64,000 nucleotides of DNA from Vampirovibrio chlorellavorus (GCA_001858525.1 LAPX01000008.1:142138-206137), one strand, 5' to 3'. Shown: positions 50,078-60,402, numbered from the stretch's first letter. The notes: generated from the letters alone by a model not told the origin. Program-made: numbers and translations.

Positions 50078-50878
50078 TTATTCCGGATCGTGATTAAACC
50101 AGCTACCCGTGTGAATTTGAGCGGTAGCAGGCGGCTTGCGGGTTAAACCAATGGAATTCATGGCCGGGGCCAGAGAAGGCGCATCAATGGAGATGCTCTC
50201 TTCCACGGTGGCGTGGGTGGGATACACCGAGGTCAAATCAGGCTGTAAGGTTTCTGGGGTGGCACAGTATGGATTCTCTCCGGCCTGTGGGGCACGCATC
50301 AGGCGTTGCACGTACTTGCCCAGCAAGTCAGTTTCTAAATTCACCACATCGCCGGGTTGATAATCCCCCAGATTGGTGTGACCCAGGGTATGGGGAATGA
50401 TGGCCACCGTAAAGCGATTGTCGCTGACTGTGTTTACGGTCAGGCTGATACCCAGCACGGCCACGGAGCCCTTGGGCACTAACAAAGCGGCCATGGATTC
50501 CGAAGGCACTTCAAAGGTGTACACAATGCTATTGCCCTGCTCCTCTCGGGAGAGGACTTTGCCCAGTCCATCCACGTGCCCGGTCACATAATGCCCGCCA
50601 ATACGACTGCTGGGGGTGAGGGGACGTTCCAGATTGACCCGTTTGCCGGGCTGAAAGCTGGAAAAATTCGTTTTGGACAGGCTCTCCGGGGAGGCCTCAA
50701 AGGTAAAGCTGGTCTCATCAAAGGCGATGACGGTCATACAAGCCCCATCCACGGCAATGCTGTCGCCCAGAGCGAGCTTCTCCAGAATACGCTGGGCTTG
50801 CACCCGGATGCGGCTGCCTGCGGCGTTGGCTTCCACCTGGGCAATCCGGCCCACTTCTTCAATCAGTCCTGTGAACAT
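50078..50878 (-). CDS. ribE: Riboflavin synthase alpha subunit
   Basis: [17 protein letters not shown]; duplicated lumazine-binding domains; [16 protein letters not shown]. Confidence 0.95.
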   Translation of the reverse strand: MFTGLIEEVGRIAQVEANAAGSRIRVQAQRILEKLALGDSIAVDGACMTVIAFDETSFTFEASPESLSKTNFSSFQPGKRVNLERPLTPSSRIGGHYVTGHVDGLGKVLSREEQGNSIVYTFEVPSESMAALLVPKGSVAVLGISLTVNTVSDNRFTVAIIPHTLGHTNLGDYQPGDVVNLETDLLGKYVQRLMRAPQAGENPYCATPETLQPDLTSVYPTHATVEESISIDAPSLAPAMNSIGLTRKPPATAQIHTGSWFNHDPE

Positions 50879-51133
50879 GGGGATAGGTCTCTTTCACGGC
50901 GGTTCTTAAGTTTTCCCTTGAAACTATTGTAATGAAAACAAACCCGAACCGATACTGAATTTTCTCTCAAAACGCATTCAGACCTTCTGGCTCTCAGCAC
51001 ATGACCCCAACCCGGTCGTCAGCGCATTCCCGATCCGGCCAAGCAAACGCCCTCGGCTCGGGGACTTAGCCATGGCATCGTCCCCAAACCAGCCCAAGCA
51101 TAAGTTGAGCCGTTTCTATGGTCCAGAAAAAGC

Positions 51134-53434
51134 TTACGGGAGGGACTTGACCCGCTCACGGGCGTATTTAACAAAGTCATCCTCGTTGCTGCCCGACAAG
51201 GCCAAAAAGCGTTCAAAGGCATTTTTAGCCCCGGGAATATCCTTGGCCAAATCCAGCGCCACGCCCAAAGCGTAGTAGGCATCGGTAAAGTCGGGGTTAT
51301 ACTGAATGGCCTGACGGTAACTTTGGGCCGCCAGTGACGGCTTCTTCTGCCCATCCAGAATGAGGCCCTTGTAATAGTGGGCCATGGCATCCTGATTGTT
51401 CTTGACCAAGGCCTGATTCACCAGCGTCAGTGCCTGCGGATAGCGCTGCTGATTGTAGGCCTCGATGGCCTGCTCCAAATCCTGCGAAGCGGCCTGCTGA
51501 TCAATGGAGGCCAGCGCCTGCTTGGCTTCCGGGTAGCCGGGCTTCAGGCTCAAGGCCTTCTGGTAAGCCGCCTGCGCCTTGGGTAAGTCTTTCTTCTGGT
51601 GGTAAGCCGTGCCCAAATAATACGCGTAGTCGGGCTCCTTGGCATCTTGGGCCATAGCCTTCTGATACTCGGCAATGGCCGCGTCCAGCTCGCCCGCAGA
51701 TTGCAAACTGATGCCATAAGCGGCATGGATTTCCGGGGTGTCATCAAAGCTCAGGGCCTTTTGGAACAGCGGCAAGGCCTCTTTGGGTTTGCCTTGCTGC
51801 TGCAACTGCACGGCCTGTTGATAGGCCTCATACCCCAACCCTTGCCGGGCCGACTGGGCCAGTTGCTTGAAGGTCTCGTTGGCCGGGTCCAGGGCCTGAG
51901 CCTTTTGGAAGGCCTCCGCACTGGCATCGGGCTTGCCCTGGGTCTGGTAAATGGCCCCTAAGTTGGCCCAGGTGCCCGCCAATTTGGGGTCCAGCTTGAG
52001 GGCTCGCTGATAGAAGAAGACGGCGTTGTCCAAGTCCTTGCGATTGTGAAACTCTTCGCCAATCTGGGCTTGCACGGTGGCGTTCCCGGAGAAGCGATCC
52101 GCGTATTGCTTGAGACCTGCGGCCAGACGGGCCGGATCGCTTTGTTGCTTAATCAGGCCCAGCATTTTTTCCTGAGCCGGTTTGTAGTTGGGATCGATAG
52201 CCAGCACCTGATTGTAGCCCTGAATGGCCCCGTCCGCGTTACCGGATTCCTGAAAGACGGTGGCCTTGTAAAAGCTGGCCAGTAAATTGCGGGGATCGAC
52301 CTGTAAGACGGTGTTGTAAGCGCTTAAAGCTTTTTGATAATCCTTTTGCTGCTGGAACAGGGTCCCCATATTCAGGCGAATCATCTTTTTCACCTCAAAC
52401 GGGGTGTTGCGATCCATCTCCGAGAAATGCTCAGCGGCGTTGTACTGCTGGTAAGCCTGCTCGTACAGCTTCTTTTTCTGGAATACGCTGCCCAGGTTGG
52501 CATGACCCAACACGCTGTTGGGGTTGAATTTAATCTCGTTCTGCCAGATTTTTTCCAGCATGTTCAGGGCGCTGACATTGGTAGGGTCGATGGTCAGGGC
52601 CTTATCAAAGTTGACCACGGCCTTGTCAATTTCCCCGGTTTTATACTGGGCGTTGCCCAATTGCACCAGCGTATCCGCCTGAGAAATGCCTGCTGCGGCC
52701 TTGGCTCCGGCAGGACTGGCTACATCATTCACCACCACGGCATAGTATTTTTTAGATTTTTCCGGCAGATTAACCACCGTAAACAAGTCGCCCAACGCCT
52801 TGGCCGCCACCGGATCGTTCTTGTCCAACGCCAGCGTCAGCTCATATTCCACAATGGCTTCCGGAAACTTACCTTGCAAACGCAGTTGCTTGGCCATTTC
52901 CAGGTGCTTGCTTTTATCGGCGCCATTCACGCCCAGGTTGCGGTAGGCGATGTTTAGATTGTCTTTGGCCACTTGCCGGTTTTTTTCATGCAAAGCCTTG
53001 CGCTCAGCGCCTTCTGGCCAAGCAGAATCCAGGTAAAAATAGGCCTTGCGAAAATCATTCAGGGCGTTTTGATCTTGCCGCAACTTGTCGTGGAAGTAGT
53101 TGCCCCGCTTGATGTAAACCACGGCCAAATTGTTATAAACCACCGGCAGACTAGGCTCGGGGGCCACGGTCAAGGCCCGTTCAAAGGCTTCAATGGCCTG
53201 AGTCAGCTGGCCCTTGTTAAAGGCATCGCTGCCCTGTTGGGAAAACTGGGCGTATTCATCCAGATTGCCGGTGCTGCTGTAGTCATCCGGTGGAGTGTAG
53301 GACGGGGGCACCGCCGGTTGGGCGTAGGCCCGATCCGGAGAGGATAGCAAGGACGCGCCCAAAGTGCCGACCAACACAGCCAAACACAGCATTCGCATCG
53401 CCACAGCGGGAGTTCGTAAAAAGAACATGGACAT
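51134..53434 (-). CDS. Secreted TPR-repeat protein (766 aa)
   Basis: Signal-like N-terminus; many TPR units (AQIGEEFHNRKDLDNAVFFYQRALKLDPKLAGTWANLGAIYQTQGKPDASAEAFQKAQALDP). Confidence 0.92.
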   Translation of the reverse strand: MSMFFLRTPAVAMRMLCLAVLVGTLGASLLSSPDRAYAQPAVPPSYTPPDDYSSTGNLDEYAQFSQQGSDAFNKGQLTQAIEAFERALTVAPEPSLPVVYNNLAVVYIKRGNYFHDKLRQDQNALNDFRKAYFYLDSAWPEGAERKALHEKNRQVAKDNLNIAYRNLGVNGADKSKHLEMAKQLRLQGKFPEAIVEYELTLALDKNDPVAAKALGDLFTVVNLPEKSKKYYAVVVNDVASPAGAKAAAGISQADTLVQLGNAQYKTGEIDKAVVNFDKALTIDPTNVSALNMLEKIWQNEIKFNPNSVLGHANLGSVFQKKKLYEQAYQQYNAAEHFSEMDRNTPFEVKKMIRLNMGTLFQQQKDYQKALSAYNTVLQVDPRNLLASFYKATVFQESGNADGAIQGYNQVLAIDPNYKPAQEKMLGLIKQQSDPARLAAGLKQYADRFSGNATVQAQIGEEFHNRKDLDNAVFFYQRALKLDPKLAGTWANLGAIYQTQGKPDASAEAFQKAQALDPANETFKQLAQSARQGLGYEAYQQAVQLQQQGKPKEALPLFQKALSFDDTPEIHAAYGISLQSAGELDAAIAEYQKAMAQDAKEPDYAYYLGTAYHQKKDLPKAQAAYQKALSLKPGYPEAKQALASIDQQAASQDLEQAIEAYNQQRYPQALTLVNQALVKNNQDAMAHYYKGLILDGQKKPSLAAQSYRQAIQYNPDFTDAYYALGVALDLAKDIPGAKNAFERFLALSGSNEDDFVKYARERVKSLP

Positions 53435-53589
53435 TAAAAGCAGCCTCTCTTACAGGACAAGCCAGCCGAAGCAAGCGGACATAGCCTATTATATAACAGT
53501 GTGGCCGTTCCACTCATTGTCCATGAGGATAACTCGGCCGAAGCGAGCGCGACGGTCGCACCGCAGGCAAAATCTGGATAGAGTCGACG

Positions 53590-53913
53590 CTAAACCGATC
53601 CCGGCTTCGGCAACAGATCTTCCACCTGATGGGCCAGTCGCACATCCAGCGGGGTGACGCCCTGAGCAGTGTGGGTCCAGTAGCGAATGACCAGAGTTTT
53701 CCAGTTGAGTTGCAGATCAGGGTGATGATCGGCGGCCTCCGAATGGCGGGCCACCGCGTTCAGGGTTTCCAGCGCCTGCAAATAGTTGGCGCCCTCATAC
53801 ACCCGCTGCAAGGCATTCTGGTGAAAGTGCCAATGGGGCAGCTGGAGTAAGGCGGCTTCAATTTCAGTGGGACTTAACGCCTTGGTGAGGTGGGGGGGAC
53901 AGGCCATGGGCAA
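53590..53913 (-). CDS. Pterin-4a-carbinolamine dehydratase
   Basis: LPHWHFHQNALQRVYEGANYLQALETLNAVARHSEAADHHPDLQLNWKTLVIRYWTHTAQGVTPLDVRLA. Confidence 0.93.
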   Translation of the reverse strand: MPMACPPHLTKALSPTEIEAALLQLPHWHFHQNALQRVYEGANYLQALETLNAVARHSEAADHHPDLQLNWKTLVIRYWTHTAQGVTPLDVRLAHQVEDLLPKPGSV

Positions 53914-53969
53914 GCTCCTTTTCTGCCGATTTATACTGGTGAGGCTGCCCTCACCTAAAGATTATCCCG

Positions 53970-54662
53970 CTAGATATTTTCCAGGGCCTTGTACGCAGAG
54001 GCGCGCACATCGTAGCGAAACACCTGTAGTGTTTCAGATCCGGCCTTCAGGGCAATGTCGGCCCAGCCCCGGTTGCGGGTGGGCAGCAAGGCAATTTGGC
54101 GCCCTCGTCCAAAGAAAATTTCCCGACCATTTTTCACAATGGAAATATCCAGCAAGCCATCGGACTGCTTGGCGTTCTGGATGATTTCCTCGCTGACCCC
54201 GTCCTGATCCAGATCCACCTGACGCACGGCAAAAGGGTTATCTTCCCGTTCGGCGGCAGGGTTGCCACCCGGCACCGGGGGAGCGGAACTGGCCACCACC
54301 ACCTCTCGGGGGATGGGCACTGGGCGGGCTACTTTTTCCAGTTGAATCGGATTTTTCAAATCAATGCGGGGACTGTCGGCATCCTTTTTTTCCACCGACT
54401 GGGCCGAGGTGTCTGCATCCCGCAAGTCCTCATCCAGCGGCTCCAAAAACCGCTCGGAGGATTCCCCTTTTCCTTCGCCGGAACCCAAAATGCGGGCAAA
54501 CACACTGACCTTGGCCCCCGGTTCCAACATGCGGGTTTCCCCGGTCAGGTTATCGTGCTCATAGCGCACACCGGGTTTTTCATCGCTGGACCAGGTATCG
54601 AAGCGAAAATACAACTGGTACATCACCGCCAGAACCACCAAAATTCCAATCAGCATCGGCAT
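53970..54662 (-). CDS. Hypothetical membrane-anchored protein
   Basis: N-terminal TM MLIGILVVLAVMYQLYF; no recognised family. Confidence 0.6.
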   Translation of the reverse strand: MPMLIGILVVLAVMYQLYFRFDTWSSDEKPGVRYEHDNLTGETRMLEPGAKVSVFARILGSGEGKGESSERFLEPLDEDLRDADTSAQSVEKKDADSPRIDLKNPIQLEKVARPVPIPREVVVASSAPPVPGGNPAAEREDNPFAVRQVDLDQDGVSEEIIQNAKQSDGLLDISIVKNGREIFFGRGRQIALLPTRNRGWADIALKAGSETLQVFRYDVRASAYKALENI

Positions 54663-54925
54663 ACCAGTTCGTCTCCCATTCTCTCCGCTATGTCATCCTT
54701 TCATCATTATATGCCAACGCTCAGCCAATTCAAACCGCTTCCCTCAAAGCCCATCAGGACCGGCTGAAGGCCCACCGATCTCTCCCGCTGAAACCGGCTT
54801 TGTGATGAACGCATGGTTTTGGAGCAACGCGCCGCTGGCCTGGAACTTTGCATGCCTGGGTGCGCTATACTATGCTTGGGCTGCAAACCGGCCAAAGTAA
54901 ACCATCAACGGGAGACTCAGTTGTT

Positions 54926-55321
54926 ATGAACATTTCTTTTTTGCCCTGGCTGCTGGTGATTCTTTTCACGTTGAGCGGCTGTGGTCAGCCCACCGCAACC
55001 GCCCCATCGTCACCCAGCAGCGACACACTGGCCACCACTCAGGAAGCGGCCTCCACACAAGTGGCCTCCAAAGGGCAGCAGCTTTTTATGACCCACTGTG
55101 CCAGTTGCCACCAGAGCATGAGCCAAACGCCCGGCCCCAACGCCATCATTCTAAACTCTAAATCCCTGGCTGATGCAAACAGTTTTGAAGCCCTGCTGCG
55201 GCAGCCCATTTCCCCCATGATGCCAGCCTTTGGCCCAGAGAGCATTAGCGATGCCGATGCCCAGGAATTATACACTTACCTGCACGGGGAACAAAGTCAG
55301 CACCAGGCGGCAGCAGAATAG
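54926..55321 (+). CDS. c-type cytochrome, predicted lipoprotein
   Basis: Lipobox LSGC; heme motif CASCH; distal SPMMPAFG. Confidence 0.88.
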   Translation: MNISFLPWLLVILFTLSGCGQPTATAPSSPSSDTLATTQEAASTQVASKGQQLFMTHCASCHQSMSQTPGPNAIILNSKSLADANSFEALLRQPISPMMPAFGPESISDADAQELYTYLHGEQSQHQAAAE

Positions 55322-55429
55322 CCCCGACCCGCACCATAGTGTGGCCCAAGCCATCCGCGGGCTTATCTCCGGCGAAGTTTCGCTATCGGTTTGGTAACCT
55401 CTCTACCGCTCCGGCCAGTGCGTAAACAG

Positions 55430-56002
55430 TCAGGCCAATTCATAAAAAGCGGAGTGATAGCCACCCCCTTGCGGATTTAAAACCACCTGCCCATTCTGGT
55501 CGGTGGGCCTGTGCCGGTTCGAGTGGCTTCCCCGCCCTTCGGCACGCGCAGCCAGCCCCAGAATCGCCTCACTGGGCAAGAAAAAAGGGGGAGTAGCAAG
55601 TTCAAAAGGGCTTACAGTATCCTCTGCACTGAAAAGTAAAGGCCTCGAATGCCCTTCTTCAGGTAACTGCCCGTCTTCACCCTCCGAAACCTCCTCAGAG
55701 GATGAGGCGTTCTGCAATTCACGCTCTCCCGCAATAGCGAGATCCAGCAAGGCCACAATATCATGAGAACGCTGCACATGACCCGAATCGGGATTGTGGT
55801 AAAAAAAGTTCAATGCACCACCTTGCCCAAGCTGGGTGGGCCCAACGGGCAAATGAATCGGAGGCAACGGTTGACGATTCGCCGCATTTTCACCCCGTTC
55901 CATTGGCTGTTCTATTGGCTCTGCAGGTGCAGGGCTGGGACGCTCATTGCGTCCAAATCGTAAAGAATGGGGAGACGTTGTTAAAGTCGTGATTGGTTGC
56001 AT
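55430..56002 (-). CDS. Hypothetical protein with N-terminal RFG and C-terminal SAFYELA motifs
   Basis: MQPITTLTTSPHSLRFGRNERP ... NGQVVLNPQGGGYHSAFYELA. Confidence 0.6.
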   Translation of the reverse strand: MQPITTLTTSPHSLRFGRNERPSPAPAEPIEQPMERGENAANRQPLPPIHLPVGPTQLGQGGALNFFYHNPDSGHVQRSHDIVALLDLAIAGERELQNASSSEEVSEGEDGQLPEEGHSRPLLFSAEDTVSPFELATPPFFLPSEAILGLAARAEGRGSHSNRHRPTDQNGQVVLNPQGGGYHSAFYELA

Positions 56003-56044
56003 CTTGGGAATTCTGTCCTTTATTGTCTGTGACCGGAAGCCGAA

Positions 56045-56356
56045 TTAAGCCAGCTCATACGCCGCAGAACTCACACCGTTTTTGTCCTCATTCAGGGCAA
56101 TCTTGCCATTGGGGATACTGGCCTTACGCACCAAAGCCTCCAGCCGACGCTGTCTGGAAGACGGTAAGTTGATAAAGGTGTCTTCAAACAAATTGCGAGT
56201 GATGCCGTCCGTTTGCGCTCCGGTCAATCGAGAACGTTGCGGGTTGTTGCGGCGAGGAGCATCACCCGCCTGAACGGCACCGCTGTGGCGATTGCGCCCA
56301 AACTGAGTAGAGGTTGAAGCTGCTGAAACACCGCTGCTAATAGTATTCATATCCAT
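56045..56356 (-). CDS. Hypothetical protein with N-terminal QFG and C-terminal SAAYELA motifs
   Basis: MDMNTISSGVSAASTSTQFGRNRHSG ... RRLEALVRKASIPNGKIALNEDKNGVSSAAYELA. Confidence 0.6.
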   Translation of the reverse strand: MDMNTISSGVSAASTSTQFGRNRHSGAVQAGDAPRRNNPQRSRLTGAQTDGITRNLFEDTFINLPSSRQRRLEALVRKASIPNGKIALNEDKNGVSSAAYELA

Positions 56357-56386
56357 GCAATTCCTTAAAATTAAAAACCAGTAATT

Positions 56387-56535
56387 TTAAAATTTCTCGT
56401 AGGCGGCGGAAATGACACCGGTCTTGGTCTCATTCAAGCGAATTTTGCCATTTGGAGTTTTGGAGCGACGAACCAACCGCTCCAATCGAGATTGCAAATC
56501 ACCCTGAGAAGAGAAGCACCGCTGACGGTATTCAT
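56387..56535 (-). pseudogene. Frameshifted, internally deleted paralog of 56045..56356
   Basis: Minus frame 1 MNTVSGA...; frame 2 SSQGDLQSRLERLVRRSKTPNGKIRLNETKTGVISAAYEKF*. Confidence 0.7.
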
Positions 56536-56634
56536 GGCAATCAATTTCCTGGAGGGTCTACAAAAAAGATGAACGTGTTTATAGAAAGTCACTCCAGCCA
56601 AAAAGTTGCGCCCGGTCAAAAAGGTGGACATGCT

Positions 56635-56752
56635 ATTTGTCATTCCCGCGCAGGCGGGAATCCAGAACAAGTCATCATTGTGAAAGAAGCGTTCTTGAGG
56701 TCAAAACAAGTCTTTGCAAAACTGGATTCCCGCCTGCGCGGGAATGACAAAT
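56635..56752. mobile_element. MITE-like element copy A (118 bp, 31-bp perfect terminal inverted repeats)
   Basis: ATTTGTCATTCCCGCGCAGGCGGGAATCCAG ... CTGGATTCCCGCCTGCGCGGGAATGACAAAT. Confidence 0.8.
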
Positions 56753-56845
56753 TTTAGCGAGAAAAACCAGAAAACCAAGAAAAGGATACCCTTGGGCTGA
56801 TCTCGTTCACTAACGAGATCACACCGAAAAAAATATAGGTAAATG

Positions 56846-57886
56846 CTAGGCGGCGGAAGCCGTGATCACTTCCAGTTGCAAAGTGACATGAGACAAACCG
56901 AATTTTTCCTTCAGGGCGTTTTGCACCCGGTTCAAGGTGTCTCCGGTGTAGGCGTCCGGCGAGACTTCAATGTGAGCGGCCAGCAACATGCGTTGCATGT
57001 TAATGTTCCACACGTGCAAATTATGCACCGATAGGACCCCCTCAAAAGCCAGAATCTCCGTGCGCACTTCTTCAATATCGATATGGCTGGGGCAGCTCTC
57101 CAGCAGCACATTGACCGAATCCCGAAGCAGGCCCCAGGCACTATATAAGATCAGCAGGGCAATGACGCAGCTCATGACCGGATCGGCCCAGCGCCAGTCA
57201 AAGGCCCAAATCAGCCCACCGGCAATCATAGCCCCCACAGAGCCCAGCAAATCGCCCAGCACATGCAGGTAAGCACCCTTGATGTTCAAGTTGTGATCGT
57301 GATCGGCGTGCAACAACTTGGCTGAAATAATATTCACAATCAAGCCGCCCAAAGCAACCCACAGCATCAGGCTGGCCTTAATGGGCTCCGGATGGTAAAA
57401 GCGCTCGTAGCCTTCCCAGAAAAGAAACAGGCCCATACCCACCAATAGCAGGGCATTGGCAAAGGCCGCCAGAATTTCCACCCGCTGATAGCCAAACGTG
57501 CGATGCTTGGGCGCCGGACGATGGGACAACCAGGCCGCAAACAGGGACAGGCCAATGGCCGCCGAGTCGGCAAACATGTGGAAACCATCGGCCAGCAGGG
57601 CCAAACTACCGGACAGAATGCCGCCCGCCACTTCCACCATCAGGTACAAAAAGGTGAGTACAAAAACCCAGCGCAGCACGTGAAAGTGCCGCTCGGACAG
57701 GATTACACCCAAATGGTGACTATGCCCCCCGTGATGATGATGCCCGTGATCGTGATGCCCATGAGGATCGTGCGAATGGTGGTCATGCGCATGATCCGGG
57801 GCGCCGTGGCAGTGATCATGCACATGGGACTCAGCGTTATGGGGCTCATCGGGGTGATGATGGTGTCCTTGACAGGAATGGTTCAT
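56846..57886 (-). CDS. Cation diffusion facilitator (CDF) family transporter, His-rich N-terminus
   Basis: HHHHPDEPHNAESHVHDHCHG...; LALLADGFHMFADSAAIGLSLFAAWLSHRPAPKHRTFGYQRVEILAAFANALLL. Confidence 0.95.
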   Translation of the reverse strand: MNHSCQGHHHHPDEPHNAESHVHDHCHGAPDHAHDHHSHDPHGHHDHGHHHHGGHSHHLGVILSERHFHVLRWVFVLTFLYLMVEVAGGILSGSLALLADGFHMFADSAAIGLSLFAAWLSHRPAPKHRTFGYQRVEILAAFANALLLVGMGLFLFWEGYERFYHPEPIKASLMLWVALGGLIVNIISAKLLHADHDHNLNIKGAYLHVLGDLLGSVGAMIAGGLIWAFDWRWADPVMSCVIALLILYSAWGLLRDSVNVLLESCPSHIDIEEVRTEILAFEGVLSVHNLHVWNINMQRMLLAAHIEVSPDAYTGDTLNRVQNALKEKFGLSHVTLQLEVITASAA

Positions 57887-57915
57887 GCAGGCGGTACAGT
57901 CCGATTATTTTGGGG

Positions 57916-59142
57916 TTAGGAAAAACTTTCAATGACCTTCTTGATGCGCTCAAAGGCCCAGTTGAGATCGGCCTCACTGACCACCAAAGGCGGGGCAAAA
58001 CGGATAACGAAATCGTGGGTTTCCTTGCACAATACGCCTTCGCCTTTCAGGGCTTCACAGAAGGGGCGGGCTTTGGTGTTCAACTCAATGCCAATCAACA
58101 GGCCCCGACCGCGAATTTCCTTGATGTGGGGACTGTGAATGGTTTTCAATTGGTTCAGGAATTTTTCGCCCAGCGTAGCGGAACGCTCCACCAAGTTTTC
58201 ATCCCGAATGACATCCAGCGCGGTGCGGGCCACGGCGCAACCCAAGGGGTTTCCGCCATACGTACTGCCATGATCGCCAGGATTAAACACGCCCATCACT
58301 TCATCGTTGGCCATCACGGCGGAAACGGGATAGAATCCGCCCGACAAGGCCTTGCCCACCACGATCACATCGGGCTGGATGCCCTCGTGCTGAAAGGCGA
58401 ACATTTTGCCGGTGCGTCCCAAGCCAGTTTGAATTTCATCGGCGATAAACAGCACGTTGTTTTGCTTGCACAACTCGGCTACCTGCTTCAGGTAACCGGC
58501 ATGCGGGATTAGAATCCCCGCTTCAGCCTGAATGGGCTCCATAAACACGGCGCAGGTGTTGGGGTTAATGGCCTTTTTGACCGCTTCCACGTCATCGTAA
58601 GGCACAATTTTAAAGCCGGGAGTGAATGGCCCAAAACCATCCTGGTACTGGGCTTCGGTGGAGAAGCTGATGATGCTGATGGTGCGTCCGTGGAAGTTGT
58701 TCTCGAACACAATGATTTCAGCCTGATTTTCCGGGATGCCTTTAACCTTATAGCCCCACTTGCGGGCCATTTTAATGGCCGTTTCACAGGCTTCCGCCCC
58801 AGAGTTCATGGGCAAGGCCCGGCTCAGGCCGGAAATTTCGTGCAGCGCCTGATACAGCAGGGGCAATTGGTTGTTGCGAAACGCCCGGGAAGTCAGGGTG
58901 ACTTTCTCGGCCTGTTCCTTCAGGGTGTTGAGGATGCGGGGATGACAATGCCCTTGATTCAGCGCCGAATAGGAACTCAGGCAATCCAGATACTTTTTGC
59001 CTTCCACGTCGTACACCCAGCTGCCTTCGGCGTGCTCAATGACCAGATCCAGCGGGTGATAGTTATGCGCCCCGTACTGGTCTTCCAGTTGAATGTACTC
59101 TTGAGTACTGAGGGGGCTGGTAGGGGTGGCGTTCACGGTCAT
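57916..59142 (-). CDS. rocD: Ornithine--oxo-acid aminotransferase-like class III aminotransferase
   Basis: YIQLEDQYGAHNYHPLDLVIEHAEGSWVYDVEGKKYLDCLSSYSALNQGHCHPRI; LFIADEIQTGLGRTGKMFAF. Confidence 0.92.
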   Translation of the reverse strand: MTVNATPTSPLSTQEYIQLEDQYGAHNYHPLDLVIEHAEGSWVYDVEGKKYLDCLSSYSALNQGHCHPRILNTLKEQAEKVTLTSRAFRNNQLPLLYQALHEISGLSRALPMNSGAEACETAIKMARKWGYKVKGIPENQAEIIVFENNFHGRTISIISFSTEAQYQDGFGPFTPGFKIVPYDDVEAVKKAINPNTCAVFMEPIQAEAGILIPHAGYLKQVAELCKQNNVLFIADEIQTGLGRTGKMFAFQHEGIQPDVIVVGKALSGGFYPVSAVMANDEVMGVFNPGDHGSTYGGNPLGCAVARTALDVIRDENLVERSATLGEKFLNQLKTIHSPHIKEIRGRGLLIGIELNTKARPFCEALKGEGVLCKETHDFVIRFAPPLVVSEADLNWAFERIKKVIESFS

Positions 59143-59204
59143 TTTAATTTCTCCCAAACAATTGAATCGAAATCTGATAATTATTGCTATTTCTTTAATT
59201 ATTT

Positions 59205-60068
59205 TTATTTCTTTTCCTTGCCCAAATTCCCGGCGATTTTGGTGGCCTCTTCCACGGCACGGGCCAGCACGGAGCGGATTTTGCCGTCTTCCATGGTTAA
59301 CAAGGCCCCAATGGTGCAACCGGCAGGGGTGGTCACGTCATCTCGTAGGGCCGCCGGGTGCCGACCGGATTGCTGCACCATAGTAGCCGCACCCAATAGG
59401 GTTTGGGCCACAATACGCAAGGCGGCATCTCGGGGCAAGCCCACCCGCACCCCACCATCGGCCAGGGCTTCCATAATTAAGAAGACATAAGCAGGGCCGC
59501 TGCCCGCCAAACTGGTCACGGCGTTGAAGTGGGTTTCATCCAGGGGCATACACACCCCCACCGCTTCAAAAATCTGCTGGGCAATGGCCAAATGGGCCTC
59601 CGTGGCGTGGGTGCCCCCACAAATGGTGGTCATGGCCTGTCCCACCGTGCAAGGGGTGTTGGTCATAGCCCGAATCACCGGATTTTGAGAGCCCAAGGCG
59701 CTTTCCATAGTCTCTATGGTGGCCCCGGCCACAATGGAGATAATCAGAGTGTCCGGCTTCAGGCCACCGGCTTTCAGCTTTTCCAAAACACCTTTAATGC
59801 CAGTGGGCTTAACGCACAGCAATAACACATCGGTATCGGCCAACTGGGCACTGTAGTTGGAAAAGGCGGGAATTTCCAGTGTTTCCCGAATTTTTTGACA
59901 GGAAGCTTCCGTTTTGGCAGCGGCCCACAGGGTATTGGGGGTCACCATCTGCTTGCGCATCAGCCCTTGAATGAGGGCTTGGCCCATGACCCCGGCCCCA
60001 ATGACGCCCAGCTTTTTAAAATTCGCTTTAACAACGCCCGCTTGCTGCTTGGCCTGTTCTTTGCCCAT
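59205..60068 (-). CDS. proC: Pyrroline-5-carboxylate reductase
   Basis: KLGVIGAGVMGQALIQGLM; VIRAMTNTPCTVGQAMTTICGG; VTSLAGSGPAYVFLIMEALADGGVRVGLPRDAAL. Confidence 0.95.
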   Translation of the reverse strand: MGKEQAKQQAGVVKANFKKLGVIGAGVMGQALIQGLMRKQMVTPNTLWAAAKTEASCQKIRETLEIPAFSNYSAQLADTDVLLLCVKPTGIKGVLEKLKAGGLKPDTLIISIVAGATIETMESALGSQNPVIRAMTNTPCTVGQAMTTICGGTHATEAHLAIAQQIFEAVGVCMPLDETHFNAVTSLAGSGPAYVFLIMEALADGGVRVGLPRDAALRIVAQTLLGAATMVQQSGRHPAALRDDVTTPAGCTIGALLTMEDGKIRSVLARAVEEATKIAGNLGKEKK

Positions 60069-60228
60069 GCTTTAAACCCGCCTTACCGATTGTGCTTGTT
60101 TCTTGTGTTTGCTTCCATTGTACGAAACTCCCTCCCAACTTGAAAGGGGGGCCGCCTCTTGACTCCCCCCCTGCTTGATTTAATATAAGATCCACGCAAT
60201 TCCCTCAGATTCAAAGGAAATTTTTCTC

Positions 60229-60402
60229 ATGGCAAAAAAAGGCGAAGGTTGCGCTCACATCACGCTGAAAAGCACCGAGAGCGACCACGAATACCACACC
60301 ATTAAAAACAAGCGTAGCAACCCCGAGCGCATGGAAATCAAAAAATACGACCCCACCCTGCGTCGCCACGTTGCCTACAAAGAGAGCAAAAGCAGCAAGT
60401 AA
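60229..60402 (+). CDS. rpmG: 50S ribosomal protein L33 (not in the supplied ORF track)
   Basis: Manual translation [57 protein letters not shown]. Confidence 0.92.
   Translation: MAKKGEGCAHITLKSTESDHEYHTIKNKRSNPERMEIKKYDPTLRRHVAYKESKSSK

Noticed and set aside
50879-51000. FMN riboswitch upstream of ribE
   Set aside because: Could not recognise conserved RFN core segments by eye; needs a covariance scan
57503-59490. Plus-strand ORFs opposite the CDF and rocD genes (up to 266 aa)
   Set aside because: Shadow ORFs antisense to confidently assigned genes
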